DNA from: Pseudomonadota bacterium
Lineage (GTDB): Bacteria; Pseudomonadota; Gammaproteobacteria; Burkholderiales; Burkholderiaceae_B
DNA length: 20,537 nucleotides
Assembly: GCA_023439305.1 (NCBI GenBank)
Contig: JAEXOO010000048.1
Location: forward strand, 1-20,537
Direction: 5' to 3'
This document shows positions 16,319 to 20,537 of this stretch, in pieces. The notes beneath the pieces are model-generated. The model worked only from the letters and a program-made list of their open reading frames with translations. It made no database searches and was not told the DNA's origin. The first letter of the stretch is position 1, and each line of letters begins with the position of its first letter. The translations under genes and the position numbers were made by a program.

Positions 16319-17094
16319 GCCCGCCCTCCCCTCGCCCGCAGGCGTGCCAGGACTTCGCGCGCCGTGGCCTGAAAGTCGCGCACGGCTTCGCTATGCTCCA
16401 TGTATTCAAATACGGTCGTCCCGCAGGCCAACGCCTCGGCGACGGCGGGATCGGCATGAATGCGCCCCAGAACCTGACCGGCCTGGGTAGCGTTCAGCAG
16501 CTGCGTCACGTCGCTGGCAAGGGCGCGGCTGCGATCAACCTGATTGATCAGCACCCCGGAGCCGGCAAAGCCTTGGTCTACCTTGCAGTACTGCTGAACA
16601 AGTTCATGCATCTGCGGCAAAGTGATGTAGGAGCCGGCATCGGCCAAGACCACCACGACCACGAAATCCGCCGCCCGCAGCGCCTGTTTCAAGTACACCG
16701 AGGGGCCTGGCGGGGTGTCCAGCACCACCAGCGTATGGGCAGGCAGGCCCATTTCAGACAAGCGCTGTCGCAACCACTCCGGCTCGCTCTGCAGCAAGGC
16801 TTCAAACTGCTCGCGTTCGTTCTCGGAACAATGGCCGTACGGCAACAGCACTACGCCCGAAGGCGTGGCGGCCGATGGACTGCCCGGAGCACGGCCCTGC
16901 ACGGCCGCCTTGGCCATGCCGTCTTCATGGCTCAACGCCTGGTCATGAAAGTAATGAAAACGCAGGGCATTCTGCGGATCCAGATCCACGGCCAGCACAG
17001 GTTGACCCAAACGGGCCAAGGCGACGCCCAGATTGGCGCTGACCGTGGTCTTGCCCACGCCACCCTTGGCCGAAGCTACGGCAATAACATTCAT
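16315..17094 (-). CDS. bcsQ: MinD/ParA-like ATPase BcsQ (WssA/YhjQ-type)
   Basis: 259-residue cytoplasmic SIMIBI ATPase. The deviant Walker A motif KGGVGKT (10-16) with the signature lysine at position 10, DLDPQ (37-41) and DTPPGP (126-131) define the MinD/ParA family. In enterobacteria BcsQ is required for cellulose production, acts at the pole and pairs with BcsR; in Pseudomonas wss operons WssA/WssJ are the equivalents. Here its immediate upstream gene encodes a protein with a BcsR-like N-terminus, consistent with a BcsQ partner. The ATG at 17094 overlaps the upstream stop as ATGA. No C-terminal amphipathic membrane-targeting helix as clear as that of MinD was seen. Confidence 0.93.
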   Translation of the reverse strand: MNVIAVASAKGGVGKTTVSANLGVALARLGQPVLAVDLDPQNALRFHYFHDQALSHEDGMAKAAVQGRAPGSPSAATPSGVVLLPYGHCSENEREQFEALLQSEPEWLRQRLSEMGLPAHTLVVLDTPPGPSVYLKQALRAADFVVVVVLADAGSYITLPQMHELVQQYCKVDQGFAGSGVLINQVDRSRALASDVTQLLNATQAGQVLGRIHADPAVAEALACGTTVFEYMEHSEAVRDFQATAREVLARLRARGGRA

Positions 17095-17687
17095 TTGCGA
17101 ATCAGGCGTTGAAAAAGAGAAACACTGGAGGCCGGCTGCGGCTGCTCATCGGGCTGACCTTCCAGTCGGGCGAACAGCCCCTGCAGATTCCCCTCCGACG
17201 ATGCGTCGCCAGGCGATGACGATGGAGCCGGCGCGAATGTACTCAGAACGGGCTCTTGTCGCGGGGCCGGCGCAGGCTGGCTCATGCGGCGGAACAGGCC
17301 GGCGACCGGCGCGGCAGCTGGGGCCTGGGCAGCGGGTTCGGACAGACTCTTGAACAGAGATGGAACCGGCGCAGAAACTGGCGCAGCAGCTGGCTGGGGC
17401 ACGGTCTTGAACAACGAAGAAACAGGTACAGGTGCGGAAACAGCGTGCGACGCCGTCTTGAAGGCGGGCACAGAGGCGGGTTCGACATCAAGCGGCTCTG
17501 TCGCGGTCTGAGGAGCGGCATCCGGTGCGGGGCCGGCCGTCTCTGAGCGATGGCCATGCACCGTCGCCAGCAAGGGCCAACGTCCCAGACTGGCGTTAAC
17601 CTGATTATCGGCAGCCAGATCACGATAGCCGCTCGAATCAGCGCCGATTTCGCCGAACAGATTGGATATGTCGTTAGGTTTGCTCAT
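17091..17687 (-). CDS. bcsP: Proline/alanine-rich BcsP-like protein with BcsR-type N-terminus
   Basis: 198-residue cytoplasmic protein with no signal peptide. Residues about 1-45 end in SLGRWPLLATV (33-43), closely matching the core of E. coli BcsR/YhjR (ALKRWPLLAEF), so the N-terminus is a BcsR-type domain likely to contact BcsQ. The remainder is Pro/Ala/Ser-rich and probably disordered. It is punctuated by Leu-Phe motifs: SLFKTV (L92), SLFKSL (L111), GLFRRM (L131), GLFARL (L171) and SLFQRLIRK (L191). A weaker STF falls at F151, giving a spacing of 19-21 residues. Another NLFGEI lies at residues 9-14. The ATG at 17687 has a strong GGGGAGG upstream. It sits between bcsD and bcsQ, fitting a cytoplasmic scaffold role. 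The family assignment is from memory of BcsP/BcsR; the motif periodicity is directly visible. Confidence 0.78.
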   Translation of the reverse strand: MSKPNDISNLFGEIGADSSGYRDLAADNQVNASLGRWPLLATVHGHRSETAGPAPDAAPQTATEPLDVEPASVPAFKTASHAVSAPVPVSSLFKTVPQPAAAPVSAPVPSLFKSLSEPAAQAPAAAPVAGLFRRMSQPAPAPRQEPVLSTFAPAPSSSPGDASSEGNLQGLFARLEGQPDEQPQPASSVSLFQRLIRK

Positions 17688-17723
17688 GGATGCTCCTCCC
17701 CTGGCAAGCCGCCTCGCTGATCC

Positions 17724-18188
17724 TTACAGGCTCAGGCGGAATTCAATAAAACTGTGTTCCGGATTCAGCTCGGACTGCTGGCGAACCTGCAACGCCTGGC
17801 CGGCGCCCAAGCTGGACAACCACTGCTGATAGACCCCTTCCAGAAAAGCCGGGCTCCAGGCCTGGGCCTGGGCGCCGAACGCATGCAGCAAGGGAGCGCA
17901 GTAATGGCGCAGCTCCAGGGCAGAGGCCTGTTCAGACAGCTCCACCCAGCCCCAGTTCAACTCCGACCAATATTCATTGACAGCAGCCTGGATATCCTGA
18001 ACCGTGCTGCAATCTTCCAAAGGCATCTCGGCCGCGGCGCGCTGCCCGATCTGGCGCATCAGCATGCGTACGTCCTGTGCGGGCATGGCTCCGTTGAGCT
18101 CCTGCGCCAGCGCCTGCAAAAAAAACGCCCATTGCTGGGAGCAATTTTTGGCAGACAGGTAAGCAATGACTGATTTTTCATTGTTCAT
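17724..18188 (-). CDS. bcsD: Cellulose synthase subunit D (BcsD/AcsD)
   Basis: 154-residue soluble protein with no signal peptide, matching the length of Komagataeibacter AcsD/BcsD (156). Family features: FFLQALAQEL near the N-terminus (22-31), a helical LMRQIGQRAA (43-52), then NEYWSELNWGWVEL (71-84; AcsD has a comparable NWGYVKL), then WSPAFLEGVYQQWLSSLG (111-128; AcsD has LEGLYGRWITS). In Komagataeibacter, BcsD forms ring-shaped oligomers that help line up synthase complexes for crystalline ribbons. It is the first gene of the operon, 36 bp before the BcsP-like gene, with a weak Shine-Dalgarno and a candidate promoter about 145 bp upstream. Identification rests on motif pattern and context, as sequence identity to AcsD is low. 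Confidence 0.85.
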   Translation of the reverse strand: MNNEKSVIAYLSAKNCSQQWAFFLQALAQELNGAMPAQDVRMLMRQIGQRAAAEMPLEDCSTVQDIQAAVNEYWSELNWGWVELSEQASALELRHYCAPLLHAFGAQAQAWSPAFLEGVYQQWLSSLGAGQALQVRQQSELNPEHSFIEFRLSL

Positions 18189-18329
18189 GGATAACTCACT
18201 AGGCCGTTCAGCGGATACACAAGCCAGATACTGTAAAACAGATGCATTTAATTAGCAGGGGTTTCAAAACGGCGACGCTACTGAGCGCAGTCTCCAAAAT
18301 GGCTTGCAACAAAGCAAATCACTTTGTGT

Positions 18330-18357
18330 AGTGTATCTTTAAATTACAAAATGCTAA
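18330..18357 (-). promoter_or_regulatory. Candidate sigma-70 promoter of the cellulose operon
   Basis: On the minus strand there is TTAGCA (-35, 18352-18357; four of six), a 16-bp spacer, and TACACT (-10, 18330-18335; four of six). Transcription would begin near 18323, leaving a leader of about 135 nt before bcsD. The match is modest, as expected if an activator is needed, and other AT-rich hexamers nearby could serve instead. Confidence 0.3.
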
Positions 18358-18555
18358 CGCCTGATTATTTAAACATTGTTAAGTTTCAAGGCATTAAGTG
18401 TCACCAGATCCTATAGAACTCAATCATTTAAGTGCTCGTCACCGTATTTGCAGAGGCTCTTTTCACCGCCAAGGGCATGTACAAAATGTTTCGTTGGCGT
18501 CGTACGGACGATACAAAAGTAACGACGTCGCCGCGACGGCCCACAAATGGCGTCG

Positions 18556-18583
18556 CCATGGCCCGTCATGCAGGGCGGCATGG
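18556..18583. repeat. Imperfect inverted repeat upstream of the dehydrogenase gene
   Basis: The outer arms are CCATG and CATGG. Inner CCC and GGG could extend the pairing around an 8-base centre, with unpaired bases between the two stem parts. It lies about 90 bp before the dehydrogenase start codon, and could be a binding site or a leader hairpin. No regulator was recognised. Confidence 0.3.
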
Positions 18584-18673
18584 CCTGCTGATGTCTTGTT
18601 CCAGCGCGGCCGGACCGATACCATCTTAGAAGCTCATACCGCCCCTTAAACGGACAACTTCGGAGACATGTGC

Positions 18674-20101
18674 ATGTATCAAGGCCTGGCGCTGTATATC
18701 AATGGTGAATTTCTGGATGGCCAGGGTCGCACGACTCAGCCTGTCATCAACCCGGCCAACGGCCAGACCCTGGGCCAGTTGCCCCTGGCCAGCCAAGCAG
18801 ACCTGGACACTGCCCTGCAGGCCGCCCAGACCGCCTTCCAGAGCTGGCGCCACAGCTCGCCGCTGGAGCGCAGCGCCATCCTGCGCAAAGTCGCCGAACT
18901 GTCGCGCGAACGCGCCCAGGAAATCGGTCGCAACCTGACGCTGGACCAAGGCAAGCCGCTGGCCGAATCCGTGGGCGAGATCCTATCGTGCGCGGACCAT
19001 GCCGACTGGCATGCCGAAGAATGCCGCCGCATCTACGGCCGCGTCATCCCCGCGCGCAACCCCAAAGTGCGCCAGATGGTACTGCGCGAACCCATCGGCG
19101 TATGCGCGGCCTTCACCCCCTGGAACTTCCCGTACAACCAGGCTATCCGCAAGATCTGCGCCGCCATCGGCGCAGGCTGCACCATCATCCTGAAAGGCCC
19201 CGAAGACTCGCCCAGCGCGGTCATGGCCATTGCTCAGGCTTTCCATGACGCCGGCCTGCCGCCTGGCGTGCTGAACATTGTCTGGGGTGTGCCCCAGGAA
19301 GTGTCGGATTACCTGATCCGCTCGCCTATCGTGCGCAAAGTCTCCTTTACCGGCTCGGTGCCCGTAGGCAAACAGCTGGCCGCGCTGGCCGGCGCCCACA
19401 TGAAGCGCATCACCATGGAGCTGGGCGGCCATTCGCCCGTGCTGGTGCTGCCCGACGCCGATGTAGAGCGCGCTGCCCGCCAACTCGCCCGCTTCAAGAT
19501 CCGCAACGCCGGCCAAGTCTGCATTTCGCCCACGCGTTTCTATATTCATGACGACATCTACGATGCGTTCGTGCAGCGCTTCACTGACGAGCTGGCCAGC
19601 GTGCGCGTGGGCGACGGCCTGGACCCCGACACCCAGATGGGACCGCTGGCGCACGAACGCCGGGTTCCCGCCATGGCGCAGTTCGTGGACAACGCCCGCC
19701 AGTTGGGCGGCAAGGTCATCCTGGGTGGCGAGCGCATCGAGCGCGACGGCTTTTTCTTCTCGCCCACCGTGGTCACGGACCTGCCCGACCATGCCATGCT
19801 CATGACTGAAGAGCCCTTCGGCCCCATCGCCCCGCTGACCCGCTACACCGATCTGGACGATGCCATCCGGCGCGCCAACAGCCTGCCCTTCGGCCTGTCC
19901 GCCTACGCCTTCACCCAATCCCTGCAGGCGGCGCACCAGCTCTCCAACGAACTGGAGTCAGGCATGGTCAACATCAACCATTTCGGCAGCTCTCTGCCCG
20001 AAACGCCGTTTGGCGGCGTGAAAGACAGCGGCATCGGCAGCGAAGGCGGCGCGGAAACCTTCGACGGCTATCTGGTCACCAAGTTCGTCACCCAGATCTG
20101 A
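18674..20101 (+). CDS. NAD(P)-dependent aldehyde dehydrogenase, succinate-semialdehyde dehydrogenase-like
   Basis: 475-residue cytoplasmic ALDH-superfamily enzyme that oxidises an aldehyde to a carboxylic acid with NAD+ or NADP+. Conserved positions: PWNFP with the oxyanion Asn (N151), the cofactor-binding LKGPEDSP (173-180) and FTGS (225-228), general base E249 in MELGGHSP, catalytic C283 in GQVCIS, and a C-terminal EEPFGP segment. Overall it is nearest to the GabD/AldA-like group, but the substrate cannot be read from sequence. Start: ATGs lie at 18668 and 18674. The GGAG at 18662-18665 is only two bases from the first and eight from the second, so 18674 is preferred. It is transcribed divergently from the cellulose operon, and no functional link to it is evident. 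Confidence 0.9.
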   Translation: MYQGLALYINGEFLDGQGRTTQPVINPANGQTLGQLPLASQADLDTALQAAQTAFQSWRHSSPLERSAILRKVAELSRERAQEIGRNLTLDQGKPLAESVGEILSCADHADWHAEECRRIYGRVIPARNPKVRQMVLREPIGVCAAFTPWNFPYNQAIRKICAAIGAGCTIILKGPEDSPSAVMAIAQAFHDAGLPPGVLNIVWGVPQEVSDYLIRSPIVRKVSFTGSVPVGKQLAALAGAHMKRITMELGGHSPVLVLPDADVERAARQLARFKIRNAGQVCISPTRFYIHDDIYDAFVQRFTDELASVRVGDGLDPDTQMGPLAHERRVPAMAQFVDNARQLGGKVILGGERIERDGFFFSPTVVTDLPDHAMLMTEEPFGPIAPLTRYTDLDDAIRRANSLPFGLSAYAFTQSLQAAHQLSNELESGMVNINHFGSSLPETPFGGVKDSGIGSEGGAETFDGYLVTKFVTQI

Positions 20102-20108
20102 TCCGCCG

Positions 20109-20141
20109 GCCCCTGGCCCGACAGGCTAGGGGCAACCCCTA
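20109..20141 (+). terminator. Possible terminator or alternative hairpins after the dehydrogenase gene
   Basis: Two overlapping stems share the AGGGG segment: GCCCCT (20109-20114) with AGGGGC (20128-20133), and TAGGGG (20127-20132) with CCCCTA (20136-20141) around a CAA loop. They start 8 bp after the stop codon. There is no strong T-run afterwards (only CTTTCG), so intrinsic termination would be weak. Confidence 0.35.
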
Positions 20142-20170
20142 CTGCGCTTTCGCCCCGCTCCCGCTAGCAT

Positions 20171-20190
20171 ATTCAAACAACCGTTTGAAT
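20171..20190. promoter_or_regulatory. Perfect palindromic operator upstream of the TetR gene (PsrA-type motif)
   Basis: ATTCAAAC (20171-20178), the spacer AACC, then GTTTGAAT (20183-20190) form a perfect 8+4+8 inverted repeat. It lies 13 bp before the GTG start of the TetR-family gene. The core CAAAC-N4-GTTTG fits the reported PsrA binding pattern (G/C)AAAC-N(2-4)-GTTT(G/C). Its position over the likely promoter or transcription start suggests autorepression, the usual arrangement for PsrA. Confidence 0.8.
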
Positions 20191-20203
20191 CAGGGGAGCA
20201 GCG

Positions 20204-20537
20204 GTGAAACGATCCGATCGGACTCAGTCCGCCATACTCGATGCCGCCGAACTATTGTTCGCGCAGCATGGCCACGAAAACACGTCCATGCGTCAGATCA
20301 CGGCGCAGGCCCGCGTCAATCTGTCGGCCGTCAATTACCATTTCGGCAGCAAGGATGGCCTGACCCAGGCCGTGTTCCAGCGCCGTCTCAATGCCATCAA
20401 CCAGGAGCGCCTGGAAAAACTGGCTCATTATCGGCAACTGGCCGGGACCGGCCCCTTGAAAGCCTCACAGGTCGTGGACGCCTTCTTCGGCCCGCTGATC
20501 CGTCTGGCCCGGGCGGGGGGCCCCCCCCCCCCCCCCA
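20204..20537 (+). CDS. TetR-family regulator, PsrA-like, 5' part (cut by window edge)
   Basis: The first about 104 reliable residues of a TetR-type repressor. The N-terminal helix-turn-helix domain is clear: AILDAAELLFAQHG (10-23), TSMRQITAQARVNLSAVNYH (27-46), then FGSKDGLTQAVFQRRL. The VNLSAVNYHFGSK stretch is very close to that of Pseudomonas PsrA (VNLAAVNYHFGSK), a fatty-acid-responsive regulator. The GTG start (20204) has AGGGGAG five bases upstream. The ligand-binding domain is missing because the window ends. From about 20515 the sequence is a G6/C16 homopolymer, and the encoded poly-proline is not credible. A perfect PsrA-type palindrome lies just upstream. Confidence 0.88.
   Translation, partial: MKRSDRTQSAILDAAELLFAQHGHENTSMRQITAQARVNLSAVNYHFGSKDGLTQAVFQRRLNAINQERLEKLAHYRQLAGTGPLKASQVVDAFFGPLIRLARAGGPPPPP
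20515..20537. other. G6/C16 homopolymer at the window end, probable assembly artefact
   Basis: Six G are followed by sixteen C and a final A, in the middle of a conserved TetR gene. No biological element was recognised in it. A run of this kind at a contig end is typical of mis-assembly or low-quality reads, so the last about 23 bases should not be used for translation. Confidence 0.8.

Larger units (their letters stand above)
18189..18673. other. AT-rich divergent intergenic region
   Basis: This 485-bp region separates the leftward cellulose operon from the rightward aldehyde dehydrogenase gene. It is visibly AT-rich between about 18240 and 18440, then GC-rich. It contains a candidate bcsD promoter (18330-18357), a 5-bp perfect hairpin CGTCG-CCG-CGACG (18526-18538) and an imperfect inverted repeat (18556-18583). 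A small open frame on the plus strand (GTG 18432 or ATG 18477, ending 18629) has a weak Shine-Dalgarno and no recognisable domain. No RNA gene or known riboswitch was recognised. Confidence 0.6.

Noticed and set aside
18432..18629. Small plus-strand open frame (65 codons from GTG, 51 from an internal ATG) before the dehydrogenase gene
   Set aside because: Weak start signals and no recognisable motif. The Arg/Ser/Pro-rich tail coincides with inverted repeats. I could not support it as a gene, though conservation in relatives would change this.
18983..19936. 317-codon minus-strand open frame opposite the dehydrogenase gene
   Set aside because: Composition is that of an antisense shadow, while the plus-strand gene has all ALDH catalytic residues.
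1..20537. CRISPR arrays, tRNA genes, transposases, attachment sites
   Set aside because: No spaced repeat arrays, cloverleaf-like sequences or transposase motifs were seen on either strand, so recent mobile insertion is not supported.

Overview
The window looks like a chromosomal segment from a GC-rich betaproteobacterium, most likely Alcaligenaceae (the Bordetella, Achromobacter, Alcaligenes and Kerstersia neighbourhood). The clue is the N-terminus of ribosomal protein L14 at the left edge, plus the family resemblance of the other genes. The genus cannot be fixed from sequence alone. Both edges cut genes, and the right edge ends in a G6/C16 homopolymer that looks like a contig-end artefact.

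Layout. Positions 1-100 hold the start of rplN (L14, minus strand). Positions 101-469 are a gene-free leader with a strong sigma-70-type promoter for rplN. From 470 to 18188 there is one large minus-strand operon of 12 genes for making, exporting and O-acetylating cellulose. In transcription order these are bcsD, a bcsP/bcsR-like proline-rich gene, bcsQ, bcsA, bcsB1, bcsB2, bcsZ, bcsC, then wssF, wssG, wssH and wssI. A 485-bp AT-rich divergent intergenic region (18189-18673) follows. Then on the plus strand come an NAD(P)-type aldehyde dehydrogenase (18674-20101) and the first part of a PsrA-like TetR regulator (from 20204). The regulator is preceded by a perfect 8+4+8 palindrome that fits the known PsrA operator pattern.

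How the genes work together. BcsA polymerises UDP-glucose and threads the glucan through the inner membrane, activated by c-di-GMP at its PilZ domain. BcsB guides the glucan in the periplasm, BcsZ trims it, and BcsC (TPR superhelix plus outer-membrane barrel) exports it. BcsQ and the BcsP-like protein are cytoplasmic assembly or localisation factors. BcsD belongs to the family that arranges synthase complexes for crystalline cellulose. WssF-I resemble the alginate-type acetylation machinery (AlgF/I/J plus an SGNH protein) that decorates cellulose in Pseudomonas wss operons.

Most unusual points: (i) BcsD, linked to crystalline cellulose, is encoded together with a full acetylation module expected to disrupt crystal packing; (ii) there are two tandem, diverged bcsB genes; (iii) the BcsP-like protein carries a Leu-Phe motif recurring about every 20 residues in a Pro/Ala-rich chain, suggesting a multivalent scaffold comparable in design to BcsH/CcpAx; (iv) the operon sits directly upstream of the spc ribosomal-protein operon in the same direction, with no obvious terminator between them. 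No tRNA, rRNA, CRISPR array, transposase or insertion sequence was seen.
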